A stretch of DNA of 64,000 nt. Origin: a virus. Of the stretch, positions 46,967-56,225 are shown in pieces. The notes under the pieces are model-generated. The model ran no database searches and was not told the DNA's origin. It saw only the letters and a program-made list of their open reading frames with translations. Numbering within the stretch: position 1 is the first letter of the stretch; each line of letters begins with the position of its first letter. Location: positions 90,999-154,998 of the IMG/VR virus record IMGVR_UViG_3300026484_000001. One strand, 5' to 3'. Made by a program: the position numbers and the translations under genes.

Positions 46967-47409
46967 TGAAAGAAACTATTTCAGACGCAGTGTACAATTT
47001 AGCTTGTACACTCATAGATCAGAACTTCGAGTTTGCAATACAAATTCATAATGGTAATGATTGGGACAAAGAACTTCCAGACCGTTTAAAAAGTCAAAAG
47101 GGGTTCTTACTTAAGCTTGATGGTGATACATTAGCCGATATTGAATTTGACGACAATGACAATTTCATAGTGAGTACGGAATTTGATGATGAGCTTTATA
47201 CGAAAACATTCGGACCAGCCGATGTTCAAGCGATTTACGGCATTGACTTGAAGCCACTTCTAGTTAAAAACTTCGTCGAGGCACACCCAATGCCTGAACC
47301 AAAAAGACAACCGTCTGAAGTGTCATTGACTAATAAAAGAGAGCCTGATTCAGAAGGTTTGAGGGTGTCAATGGAAATGTTTAAGAAATATAATCCAGAC
47401 CTCTTCTAA
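46966..47409 (+). CDS. Hypothetical protein, 147 aa, acidic
   Basis: Starts in the upstream stop. Acidic, with an N-terminal helix and beta-rich middle. No recognised motif. Followed by a terminator-like hairpin. Confidence 0.66.
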   Translation: MKETISDAVYNLACTLIDQNFEFAIQIHNGNDWDKELPDRLKSQKGFLLKLDGDTLADIEFDDNDNFIVSTEFDDELYTKTFGPADVQAIYGIDLKPLLVKNFVEAHPMPEPKRQPSEVSLTNKREPDSEGLRVSMEMFKKYNPDLF

Positions 47410-47433
47410 CCACCACTGGAACTTCATGTGGTG
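47410..47433 (+). terminator. Hairpin terminator
   Basis: CCACCAC and GTGGTGG pair around TGGAACTTCAT immediately after the stop codon; a second weaker hairpin (ACCAAAC/GTTTGGT) follows at 47455-47482. Confidence 0.65.
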
Positions 47434-47551
47434 GAACATTTATGTACTTTTTCACCAAACCTCTATTTATAGGAGTTTGGTCGTGAGTACCTGAATTTCA
47501 TAAACACTTTTTTATTTACAACGAGAAGTTTTAAAAACTTTTTTGCATGTA

Positions 47552-47557
47552 TATAAT
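47552..47557 (+). promoter_or_regulatory. Promoter before origin-binding-type helicase
   Basis: TGCATGTATATAAT resembles an extended -10 (TATAAT at 47552-47557) in an AT-rich stretch. It lacks the TTAAGC boxes typical of the other promoters. Confidence 0.45.
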
Positions 47558-47612
47558 AGTAATTTTTATTTTATATAAACTTATTTTTCGTAGAAATATT
47601 ATAGGACGAATA

Positions 47613-50276
47613 ATGGAAAAATTGATTAACCTTACTGTCTTCACTTCTGATTTCACGAAATCAAAAATACCAAACTCACCGTTTGGTGACAAGACATTCG
47701 AGTTCGAAACTGTAAGTTGTAGCTTCCGCGAATCTATTGATATCATGCGAGAGAACTTCATACTGAATAGATGTTATGACATACCTGAAAACACTAGATT
47801 AAGAAGAACTAAAAAAGACCTATTTAATTATAAAGAGGCAAGTTTATCTTTAGTCGTGTTGGACTTTGATGAGATCGGAAGTTTATACTCAAGAAAGAAA
47901 GTGATCCATAAACTTAAAGAGATGGATCTTTACTTCGTGCTTGGTACTTCTAGATCAAATAACGACATAGACAACTTCAATATGAAAGGTGTTATGCTTG
48001 CGACGGGAACTAACAACAGAGTTTCAGTGACCGCTATTTTACAAGAGCTGAAATCAGAACTTCACCGATATTGTAAAGTGGATCTGAGTGCGGCAAACGA
48101 TGCAGCATTTCAAGCACCGACACTGACCGGAAAAGAACTGGTGTTCCATGAGGGAAAATATATACCTCATTATGAATTAGTCGATGCACCAAAAACTCAT
48201 ATTGACTCTTCTGGAACCCATGCACACCAGCGAACTATTGACATCTGTCTTGATCATTTTAAGAATCTCGGATATCAATTAACTGCTCAGACAGATGACG
48301 GCATACTTAACTTTGAGCACCCTCAAGAAAGTACAAAGGGTGGTTGGTTTTTATACCTCAATAATCCATTTACGATGCACCACTTCAATAATTACAGATC
48401 GTTTAGCTGTTTTGATGATGTGAAATCTCGCCAACCAGTGCAAGATTTCATTGATGAATATAATGCCAAGAAGCGAGAAGAAACTCTACGAGGTGTTGGT
48501 TCTTCAAATATGGTTCTTAATGTGAACCAGCGGTATCTATCAGTAACAACAGATGTAAAGAAAATGGTCAGTGAATGGCAAGAGGCGGACGGATTACTGA
48601 AAATCAAGTCACCCATGGGTACAGGAAAGTCAAATGTTCTTGAATATATCATAGCTGATTCACTTGAGCGGAACAAACCTGTGCTATTGATTACAAATCG
48701 TATATCAGTTGCTAAGGATTTCAAAGATCGTTATAAGCTGAAGTTATACTCCGATGGTGTTTATAAGATTGGTGACTCTATGATTGTTCAGTTTGATTCA
48801 CTTTGGCGATTCAGTCTCCGTGATTTTGAAACTGTAATCATGGACGAATTTATGTCAATTTTAATTCACTCAAGAAACACACTCGGTGATTACAGTAACC
48901 TGAACAAAGTGAAGCTTCAATATGGGCTGAAAACAAAGGCGGTTGTGATTGCTGATGCATTCTTATATGGTGCCGAGGAAAACTTCCAAACTGCGAAGCC
49001 TATTTTTAGTCTGATAAATGAATTCAGGGAAGATATAGATCTACTTGAATACCCTGATGTGAATTCAATCATACAAACTCTCGTGCAACGAGGGGTTCAA
49101 GCTAAAAAGCAACGGAAAAAGGTAACTGTTAGCTGTACATCAAAGATTATGGCACAAACAATTGAGCATATCTGCATTGCTGCTGGTTTGAAGACGATGG
49201 TTTTAAGTGCTGACTCTAATGACTCTGATAAAGAGGTTATTTATGACCAGTTTAAAAGAATTCGCCACGATGCTTGGGATGTGTTCATTTATACTCCGAC
49301 ATTGACAGTTGGTGTTTCCATTTTGAATAAATGTAGTGACCATTTTCATATAGATGAATCAAATACAACCGATGTCGTTTCATCTTTACAGATGACTAGG
49401 CGATCACGAAAGGCTGAGAACATTCACTTCTTTTTGAAGGAGCGAAAGCGGTTTTTAGCTACTGATGCAGAGCAACTGAATAATGAGATCAGTAAAAACA
49501 TTCAAAAGTATTATACTAAGAATAAGAACTCGTTATTGATCTCTATAAATGATGTTGGTGACTTTGAATTATCTGACACTGGTAAATTTGTCAATGAAGT
49601 TGAGGTGGTTTACAATATTTTGGAAAACAACCACAAGCATTCATTTGAGATTCTTCTATCTCACCAAATTAAGAGTGAACCGAATATGCAAGCTGAGGCA
49701 ATAGCCAAATTTGACATTAACGGTATAAAAAAGAATATCAAGGAAGCTGAAAAAGAAGCATTACTTGCTTCTTTGAGCAGTTTAGACCCGATTGAATATG
49801 AGAAAGAGATTCTTGAAGAATATAAAGAGCGAAACTATCTTGTGACACAAAAAGACAAGACAATTAAGCTCATGAGTACAATTCAGGAGCACCTGAAGCC
49901 AACTGCTTCACAAGAGCAAGTGAGGTTAATCACGGAACTTGAAATCGCGAGTAAATTCAAATTCATTCAGGAAATGAAGCGACTAAAAATATTCCTGACT
50001 AAGAACACACAAGAGGTTAGATCTTTTATCAGCTATATTGTGTCAGAAGACATTGTGAACAAAGGGCAAATAGAATATTTCAAGTATATGTCAGCGGTCA
50101 AGACTAAAGACATAAAACTTAAAGAAAGGTTTTCAGCGAATGAAATCAAGGAAATTGACTCTAGGGTCGGGTACGGAGATTTCAAATCATTCTGTTCTAA
50201 GCTTGGTTACAAGAAGAGAGGTGGGATTTATTTCCTAAGTGGAGACCATAGTACACTTGTTCGCTTATTAAAGTAG
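47613..50276 (+). CDS. Origin-binding-protein-like SF2 helicase, 887 aa
   Basis: LLKIKSPMGTGKSNVLEYI is Walker A, followed by VLLITNRISVAKDF, IVQFDSLWRF and VIMDEFMSIL (Walker B). This order and the DSLWR step match the herpesvirus-type origin-of-replication-binding helicases. The later FIYTPTLTVGVSI and SSLQMTRRSR are the C-terminal helicase motifs. The N-terminal 330 residues have LVVLDFDEIGS and LGTSRS, faintly like archaeo-eukaryotic primases; that part is tentative. ATG 47613 follows AGGACG. It is not part of the standard T4 replication set and might initiate replication here. Confidence 0.75.
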   Translation: MEKLINLTVFTSDFTKSKIPNSPFGDKTFEFETVSCSFRESIDIMRENFILNRCYDIPENTRLRRTKKDLFNYKEASLSLVVLDFDEIGSLYSRKKVIHKLKEMDLYFVLGTSRSNNDIDNFNMKGVMLATGTNNRVSVTAILQELKSELHRYCKVDLSAANDAAFQAPTLTGKELVFHEGKYIPHYELVDAPKTHIDSSGTHAHQRTIDICLDHFKNLGYQLTAQTDDGILNFEHPQESTKGGWFLYLNNPFTMHHFNNYRSFSCFDDVKSRQPVQDFIDEYNAKKREETLRGVGSSNMVLNVNQRYLSVTTDVKKMVSEWQEADGLLKIKSPMGTGKSNVLEYIIADSLERNKPVLLITNRISVAKDFKDRYKLKLYSDGVYKIGDSMIVQFDSLWRFSLRDFETVIMDEFMSILIHSRNTLGDYSNLNKVKLQYGLKTKAVVIADAFLYGAEENFQTAKPIFSLINEFREDIDLLEYPDVNSIIQTLVQRGVQAKKQRKKVTVSCTSKIMAQTIEHICIAAGLKTMVLSADSNDSDKEVIYDQFKRIRHDAWDVFIYTPTLTVGVSILNKCSDHFHIDESNTTDVVSSLQMTRRSRKAENIHFFLKERKRFLATDAEQLNNEISKNIQKYYTKNKNSLLISINDVGDFELSDTGKFVNEVEVVYNILENNHKHSFEILLSHQIKSEPNMQAEAIAKFDINGIKKNIKEAEKEALLASLSSLDPIEYEKEILEEYKERNYLVTQKDKTIKLMSTIQEHLKPTASQEQVRLITELEIASKFKFIQEMKRLKIFLTKNTQEVRSFISYIVSEDIVNKGQIEYFKYMSAVKTKDIKLKERFSANEIKEIDSRVGYGDFKSFCSKLGYKKRGGIYFLSGDHSTLVRLLK

Positions 50277-50278
50277 AA

Positions 50279-50312
50279 TTTAAGCTTGTTTTAAGAGAAT
50301 GTACGGTATAAT
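50279..50312 (+). promoter_or_regulatory. Early-type promoter
   Basis: TTTAAGC and TTTTAAG boxes, TGTACGGTATAAT (-10 at 50307-50312). Confidence 0.8.
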
Positions 50313-50337
50313 ATAACATAACTAACGAAGGACTAAC

Positions 50338-50793
50338 ATGAAATATGTAAAAATCTCACAAGATCAACTTGATCAAATCCAGTCATTACTAGATGCTAAA
50401 GACAAACGGGTAGAAGCACTACAAAGTGAAATTAGAATCTGTAATGCTCAGTTAGAGTCATCTGGTTACAATATGATGGCTAAACAACTGTATATTGGTC
50501 GCGAAGTGATTGACACTATGCAAAAAGACCGTTGTAAAATGGTACAGGAGGCTGAGAACTTTGAAGCACAGATTGAGAAGTATCAAAATACTATCCGTAA
50601 CTTGGAGTCAGCACTAGAAGTTGGCTCTCGTGACTCCGATCAAATGTTTGAAAGAGTGAGCCGTCTTGAATGTGAACTGTCACTTCAAAAGTCAGTAAAT
50701 AAAGCAGCAGTGAAGCACCTGAATGAATTAAACAAAACTGGTTCAACTTTAGAATCAGCAGACCTTTCTAGAATTCTGGATAAAAGAGCATAG
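50338..50793 (+). CDS. Coiled-coil protein, 151 aa
   Basis: Long heptad-like helices with Leu, Gln and Glu throughout, no catalytic motif. Leader CGAAGGACTAAC. It opens the topoisomerase operon; function unknown. Confidence 0.68.
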   Translation: MKYVKISQDQLDQIQSLLDAKDKRVEALQSEIRICNAQLESSGYNMMAKQLYIGREVIDTMQKDRCKMVQEAENFEAQIEKYQNTIRNLESALEVGSRDSDQMFERVSRLECELSLQKSVNKAAVKHLNELNKTGSTLESADLSRILDKRA

Positions 50794-50794
50794 T

Positions 50795-51022
50795 ATGTTT
50801 GAAGCACAAAATCACACTTATGATATCGCTAAATTCTTAAATGACAAGGGTGTTGCTGAAGAATTTGGTGTTGATTTTAAGGCGGTATTAACAGAAGCTT
50901 GGACTGAGTCCAGAACAAAGGCTGTTTGGGTGTTCCGTGAGTGGGCTCCACATATCGGAATCTCTGACATAAAAATTGGTCTTGAGGACTATTTCAAAGA
51001 GGGTGAAAATGAAAAATCGTAA
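50795..51022 (+). CDS. Hypothetical protein, 75 aa, acidic
   Basis: Starts one base after the upstream stop and overlaps the topoisomerase start. Acidic, with helical pattern; no motif recognised. Confidence 0.62.
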   Translation: MFEAQNHTYDIAKFLNDKGVAEEFGVDFKAVLTEAWTESRTKAVWVFREWAPHIGISDIKIGLEDYFKEGENEKS

Positions 51023-52832
51023 AGTTGAAGAAAAAACAGATAGAGAATGGTTACTACTGAGACCACAAAACATCATTGGTGCGATTCAGGCTGTGAAGAC
51101 TGAGGGTTTTTTACTTGAGAATGGTAAGTTCGTTTGGAAAGATTATTACTTCGTACCAGCATTCTTTAAAATTGTCAATGAGATTATTGATAATACACTA
51201 GATGTGTATGTGAAGTCAGGTGGTAAATCAGGTGACAAGATTGATATTAAAGTTACCAACAAAAAGGTAACTGTAACAGACAATGGTTACGGAATTCCTG
51301 TTGAAAAGGATAAGGGTGCAAGTGCCTACATGCCTGAGATTGCATGGGGTCGCCCTCGTGCTGGATCTAACTTCAACGACGATGATAACCAGGGACAACT
51401 TGGAATGAACGGAATCGGTTCATATGCAACCGCTGTATTCAGTAAAAAGTTCACTGGTACAACATCAGATGGTAAGAATAAGATGGTGGTTGAATTCAAA
51501 AACAATTTACTTGAAACTAAAATCACTGGCCCGACAAAAACTAACCGCTCAGGAACAAAAGTTGAGTTTGAACCAGACTTAGAAAGATTTGGACTGACTG
51601 AGATTACTCAGGTTTATAAGAACCTGATTGAGCAACGACTCGTGAATGTAGCATTCACATATCCGAACATAAAAATCACTTTTAATGGAAAACTGATTTC
51701 AGTGAAGCCAAAAGAATTCGTGAATATGTTCAGTGATGATGCTTGTTCATTTGATGGTGACAATTACACTGTAGCATTCTTCCCGAATGACACGGATGAC
51801 TTCAAGTTCTTCGCATACACAAATGGTCTTGCGAATACTAAGCACGGATCTAATATTGACTATTTCCTTGAAAGGGTTTCAACACCTCTTACTGCTAAAA
51901 TAGACAAGCGGTTCAAGGGTATCAAACACGGTGATGTGAAAAACAAAATGACAATGCTTGTTTTCTTTAGGGGCTTCAAGGCTGCAAAGTTTGACGGTCA
52001 GATGAAAGAACAATTCACTTCACCACAAGGTAAGATTACTGAATTCCTTGGGAAAATTGATTTTACTGTGTGGGTCGATAAGCTTTATAAAAACAAGGCT
52101 CTTATAGATCCCATTATTGAAGTCTATAAGGTCAAAGAAGAACTTCAACGACGAAAGGATTTGAAAGGGCTTGAAAAACCTAAAAAGAAGATTGTTAGTG
52201 AAAAATACACACCAGCTATTGGTAAGAAAAAGTATCTCATTATATGTGAGGGTGCTTCAGCTTCGGGTGGTTTAATTCCTGTTCTTGGTCGTGATGAAAT
52301 TGGTTACTATGAATTGAAGGGAAAACCACTTAATGCTTACACGGCAACACAAAGTAAGTTTACCAACAATCCTGAGCTGAGTGAACTTTATCAGATCATA
52401 AAGAGCGAGGGATATGAATATCCAATATTCGGAACTGACCAGGATCTTGATGGGTTTGCAATCAGGGGCTTACTTGTTGGGTTCTTTCATAGATACTTGC
52501 CTGAGAAGCTACATAATGGGATGGTTGGAATGTTATCAACACCTATTATGGCAGCACGAAAGAATGGTGGTCTTGAAAAATGGGTTTATAAGTTATCTGA
52601 GAAATCAAAGCTTGACAAATTCAAAGATGTGAAGTATTACAAAGGGCTTGGGTCATGGACTGTTCCTGAACTGAAGCAAGTTGTGAAAACTGATGGATTT
52701 GAGAAGATGGTTGAGTTCTTTGAGTATGATGATGATGCTCAAGAGACTATTGATGCTTGGTTGAGTTCAAAACGACCTGAAGATAGAAAGGTTTTCCTAA
52801 GAGAGAACTCTTTTGATATTGTCAAAGCATAA
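51009..52832 (+). CDS. 39: DNA topoisomerase II large subunit (gp39+gp60 equivalent)
   Basis: GHKL ATPase motifs are present: NEIIDNTLD, VTDNGYGIPV and GQLGMNGIGSYAT. The C-terminal Toprim domain has LIICEGASASGG (catalytic Glu) and GTDQDLDGFAIRG (DxD). In T4 this subunit is split into gp39 and gp60, the latter with a translational bypass; here it is one 607 aa frame, as in many relatives. ATG 51009 has GAGGGTG before it and overlaps the upstream gene. It works with gp52 to relax and decatenate DNA. Confidence 0.94.
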   Translation: MKNRKVEEKTDREWLLLRPQNIIGAIQAVKTEGFLLENGKFVWKDYYFVPAFFKIVNEIIDNTLDVYVKSGGKSGDKIDIKVTNKKVTVTDNGYGIPVEKDKGASAYMPEIAWGRPRAGSNFNDDDNQGQLGMNGIGSYATAVFSKKFTGTTSDGKNKMVVEFKNNLLETKITGPTKTNRSGTKVEFEPDLERFGLTEITQVYKNLIEQRLVNVAFTYPNIKITFNGKLISVKPKEFVNMFSDDACSFDGDNYTVAFFPNDTDDFKFFAYTNGLANTKHGSNIDYFLERVSTPLTAKIDKRFKGIKHGDVKNKMTMLVFFRGFKAAKFDGQMKEQFTSPQGKITEFLGKIDFTVWVDKLYKNKALIDPIIEVYKVKEELQRRKDLKGLEKPKKKIVSEKYTPAIGKKKYLIICEGASASGGLIPVLGRDEIGYYELKGKPLNAYTATQSKFTNNPELSELYQIIKSEGYEYPIFGTDQDLDGFAIRGLLVGFFHRYLPEKLHNGMVGMLSTPIMAARKNGGLEKWVYKLSEKSKLDKFKDVKYYKGLGSWTVPELKQVVKTDGFEKMVEFFEYDDDAQETIDAWLSSKRPEDRKVFLRENSFDIVKA

Positions 52833-52865
52833 TTAAGTTGGTTTTAAGCTAATGTACGGTATAAT
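52833..52865 (+). promoter_or_regulatory. Early-type promoter
   Basis: TTAAGT and TTTTAAGC boxes, TGTACGGTATAAT (-10 at 52860-52865), then ATAGTAT. Confidence 0.8.
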
Positions 52866-52891
52866 ATAGTATATTTAAACAAAGGCTTAAA

Positions 52892-53173
52892 ATGAAATTT
52901 GAAGATTATGAGGCAACAGTTGCGATACTAACTAAATATGAGAAGTATGGTGACAAGGTTACAGCAAGGGAACTTGAGTTCGTTGCTAGTCGTGTAAAAG
53001 ATAAGTCTCTTGAAGAAGCTTACGAATTCTTTATGGAAAGAGAAGAGTATTTTGAAAACAAGCTTAGTAACATTTACAACGAAACTGAGCAAATGGATAT
53101 TGATAAACAAGGTGTGTCAACTGAAATGATGTATGCTATTCGTAAAATTCCCGGAGTGAAGATTACACCATGA
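52892..53173 (+). CDS. Hypothetical protein, 93 aa
   Basis: Leader AACAAAGGCTTAAA. Charged helical product in the operon of gp52. No motif recognised; overlaps the next gene by 4 bases. Confidence 0.66.
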   Translation: MKFEDYEATVAILTKYEKYGDKVTARELEFVASRVKDKSLEEAYEFFMEREEYFENKLSNIYNETEQMDIDKQGVSTEMMYAIRKIPGVKITP

Positions 53174-53358
53174 GCTTATTAGATGAAATATTGGATACTA
53201 TGGATGCTAACATCGAGTTCAACAATTTAGATGAACTCGCGAACGATGAACGAAACTGTATTTCCAAACAACAAGCTGAGTTTCAGCAAGATTTAGAAGA
53301 AATACAATTTGAAATGAGAGCAGAAGAGGCGAATAAACTTGCCCTTTGGTGGTCATGA
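53170..53358 (+). CDS. Small acidic hypothetical protein, 62 aa
   Basis: ATGA overlap with the upstream gene. Acidic and helical; no motif recognised. Confidence 0.62.
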   Translation: MSLLDEILDTMDANIEFNNLDELANDERNCISKQQAEFQQDLEEIQFEMRAEEANKLALWWS

Positions 53359-53372
53359 TTTTAGGAGATTAA

Positions 53373-54707
53373 ATGAAAATAAGTACATTTTTTGCCACTG
53401 ACTATGTAGATGCAGCAAGCTATGATTCAATTCGTAAACTCGCATCGTATAATGATGGTCTGAAAAACTCTGGAAGAAAGGCTCTTTGGGCTATTTTACA
53501 GAAGAATCTTACAAATGGTGTTAAGGTTTCACGACTGGCATCAACCGTGTCAGAGTTTACAGAGTATCTCCATGCCGAGGACTCACTTCAGGAAGTCTTA
53601 ATGAAGTTTCCAAAGCGATACCCTGGGACAAACAATATGCCTCTTCTACGGGACGAGGGAAACTTTGGGAAGCGGTTCAAGAATGAAAGTTCTGCTGCTA
53701 GATATGTATTCACTGCCCTTGAGGATTACACAAATAAGATATTCATGAAAGTTGATGATGCTACTTTAGTTCACCAGGAATTCGAGGGTATGCAAATTGA
53801 GCCTAAATATCTAGTTCCTATTCTACCGAACATTCTGATCAATGGTTCTATAGATGCGATTACAACTGGGTTCACTCAGCAAATCTTATCTAGACCAACA
53901 GCAAAAATCCTTAAAATGACTAAGGACTACATCAAGAATGGGAAAGTGAAAGTTCCTGATCCAGGGTGGAGTAACTGGGACGGCTATGTTAAGGCTGATC
54001 CAAAGGTTCACGGAAAATGGTTCATCTATGGGAAATACACAAAGCGGAATTCATATACATTGACGGTCACAGAACTTCCAGTCGGAATTGATTTAGCTAC
54101 TTATGTGCAAATTCTAGCTGACCTTGTAGAGTCAAAGGTGATTACCTCATACGAAGATAAATCTCGTGATGAGAAGTTCAACTTCATTGTAAAAGTGCCT
54201 CGTAAGTTCTTTGACATGACTGAAGAAAAGACTATGGAAACACTTGGGTTACGATTACCATTTACAGAGAAATACAACTGTATCGGTCTTGAAAATGACA
54301 TCGTTGAATTCAAAAACCTTGAAGAGTTGTTTTATGCTTATGCGGTTGTCCGTGAAAAACACTACACACTTAGAAAAGAAAAAGAAATTGAGCGGTTGAC
54401 TAAACAAATCAAAGAGAATGCATCCAAATACCTTTTTATTAAGGGAATTGTTTCAGGTACTCTTATTGTGTCAAATCGTACTAAAAAACAAATTGTAGTC
54501 GATCTTGAAAAGATGGATGGTCTCGTTAAAAGAGAAGATTCGTTTGATTACCTACTCAACATGAGCATCTATTCACTTACAACTGAAAAGATGAATGAAC
54601 TTCGCGAACAGATTAATGGATTGAAAGTCACCTTAGACTTCTTTAAGAATGTATCTGAAAAAGAGCTATGGTCTACGGACCTAGACAATCTTACAATAAA
54701 GAGTTGA
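53373..54707 (+). CDS. 52: DNA topoisomerase II medium subunit, gp52
   Basis: A GyrA-type breakage-reunion subunit of 444 aa (T4 gp52 is 442). SAARYVFTAL carries the probable catalytic tyrosine Y111; the preceding LLRDEGNFGKRF matches the conserved helix-turn region. A C-terminal coiled-coil hairpin (residues about 330-430) is as in T4. It pairs with the large subunit at 51009. Ribosome site AGGAG. Confidence 0.93.
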   Translation: MKISTFFATDYVDAASYDSIRKLASYNDGLKNSGRKALWAILQKNLTNGVKVSRLASTVSEFTEYLHAEDSLQEVLMKFPKRYPGTNNMPLLRDEGNFGKRFKNESSAARYVFTALEDYTNKIFMKVDDATLVHQEFEGMQIEPKYLVPILPNILINGSIDAITTGFTQQILSRPTAKILKMTKDYIKNGKVKVPDPGWSNWDGYVKADPKVHGKWFIYGKYTKRNSYTLTVTELPVGIDLATYVQILADLVESKVITSYEDKSRDEKFNFIVKVPRKFFDMTEEKTMETLGLRLPFTEKYNCIGLENDIVEFKNLEELFYAYAVVREKHYTLRKEKEIERLTKQIKENASKYLFIKGIVSGTLIVSNRTKKQIVVDLEKMDGLVKREDSFDYLLNMSIYSLTTEKMNELREQINGLKVTLDFFKNVSEKELWSTDLDNLTIKS

Positions 54708-54745
54708 GGATTCTCCCTCGCTCTACACTCCCCATCAAAACCTTA

Positions 54746-54752
54746 TTAAATA
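54746..54752 (+). promoter_or_regulatory. Late-type promoter before the packaging operon
   Basis: TTAAATA 25 bases before ATG 54771. Confidence 0.68.
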
Positions 54753-54770
54753 CTTCTAAAGAGGTGTACA

Positions 54771-55361
54771 ATGAACAAGCAAATACCAACTGATTTAATC
54801 GAAGTTGAATTAGAAGAAGCCTTTGCCGAAATAGACGAGATTACTGGTAACCATTCAAGGGAGTTTTCTAATATTTCAGATATGACTGAAAATCTAGGAC
54901 AACAAACTGAAGAATTGGTGCGAGGACAAACACTTCCTCAAAAGGAAGTTATCGGGGAAGTGTCAACGACTGACATGGTTATCGATTTAAGTCTTGCCAA
55001 TATAGCTAAACAGACATCCGTGAAACTTTCAAAAATGGAAACATTTTTAAGTCGGATTGAAGATAGGTTATACGATGACAAGACACTTGAAAAGATGAAC
55101 AAGCACGAATTGATGGCACTTTACACGAACACACGACTAATGAGAACGGATGCATTCAAAATGCTCGCGGAAATTAGAAGAACTGTTGACTTTAGTGCTC
55201 TAGAGGCTCAACTATTAAGTATGCACTCAAAAGAGTCTATGCGAGACGACACTGTTGGTCAAGGTGATAAGATGAAAGGTATGTTAGAGCAAATGCTAAC
55301 AAATCCGGAGTTCTTAATCACTGCAGCAGCAAACCAAAAATCAAAACTACAGGAAAAATAA
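54771..55361 (+). CDS. 16: Probable small terminase subunit (gp16-like)
   Basis: A 196 aa helical, acidic protein encoded two genes before the large terminase, behind a late-type promoter. An N-terminal acidic arm and a central coiled-coil resemble the general plan of T4 gp16 (164 aa), which forms rings and delivers concatemers to the packaging motor. Sequence similarity is too weak to be sure, and position is the main evidence. Confidence 0.5.
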   Translation: MNKQIPTDLIEVELEEAFAEIDEITGNHSREFSNISDMTENLGQQTEELVRGQTLPQKEVIGEVSTTDMVIDLSLANIAKQTSVKLSKMETFLSRIEDRLYDDKTLEKMNKHELMALYTNTRLMRTDAFKMLAEIRRTVDFSALEAQLLSMHSKESMRDDTVGQGDKMKGMLEQMLTNPEFLITAAANQKSKLQEK

Positions 55362-56213
55362 ATGAAATTCAAACTATCTGAATCGGAAACAGTAAAACCA
55401 ACGGAACTAACAGAGGCATCATTGTCTGCAATTCTTGCTCAAGAATATAGACACTTGCTTGGTGTAGAGACTCATGCTCTAGAAGACGAAAACTGGAAAA
55501 TGTTAGATGAGGTTGGTCGCTTACAATCTAAAATTGCTAAGAAACTTGCTAAGATTAAAACTCCAGTTTCATTTGATGAAAGTGCTATTGTGAATCAAAT
55601 CGTTAAAAGAATGAAAGCAGTAAACAAAAAGAACGGTTATGTTCACATGGTTGATGATCGTGGAATTGAAGTTTCAATTGACATTGATTCACTTGATGGT
55701 GATTATGTATATGGTATTGATCAACACGACAACGAGGTTGAAATTGACCTTAGATCTGGTGACTATGTAATGTTAGAAGCTTGTGACAAAGACGATGAAG
55801 AAGAAGTTGAAGAGGGTGGCGGTATCGCGAACTTTGGTAAAAAGAAAGCGAAGCCATTCAAAAAAGAGGCTGATGGTTCAACTAATGATGCCCCAGTAGT
55901 TACTCAAGGTGCTTCAACAAAATTCAAGCTTAAAACTGGGTCAAAAGACAACTTGGACGAAGTTCAAGCGAATAAAGATGTTAGTGCTAAGAAGTTAGCA
56001 GCAAAAATGGCTAAAATGAAAAAGAAAGCTCATTGTACTGGGAATAAGACTCCAGAATTAATTCCTGGGAAGAAAATCAAGTTCAAATGTTCAACTGTCG
56101 ACAAAGCTAAATCTCGTGCAGCTTCAAAAGCTGGTAAGAAAAGAGCTCAATCTGCGGCTGGTAAACAAGCAGCAAAAGCAGCAGCAAAAACTAGAGCATT
56201 TAGAGCAAAATAA
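55362..56213 (+). CDS. Late protein with acidic centre and basic histone-like tail, 283 aa
   Basis: It has a helical N-terminus, a strongly acidic centre (DKDDEEEVEEGGG) and a Lys/Ala-rich tail (AGKKRAQSAAGKQAAKAAAK), with two cysteine-containing segments in between. It might be an internal head or DNA-binding structural protein, encoded between the putative small and large terminase genes. No family is recognised. Confidence 0.6.
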   Translation: MKFKLSESETVKPTELTEASLSAILAQEYRHLLGVETHALEDENWKMLDEVGRLQSKIAKKLAKIKTPVSFDESAIVNQIVKRMKAVNKKNGYVHMVDDRGIEVSIDIDSLDGDYVYGIDQHDNEVEIDLRSGDYVMLEACDKDDEEEVEEGGGIANFGKKKAKPFKKEADGSTNDAPVVTQGASTKFKLKTGSKDNLDEVQANKDVSAKKLAAKMAKMKKKAHCTGNKTPELIPGKKIKFKCSTVDKAKSRAASKAGKKRAQSAAGKQAAKAAAKTRAFRAK

Positions 56214-56225
56214 AAAGAGGTCATA

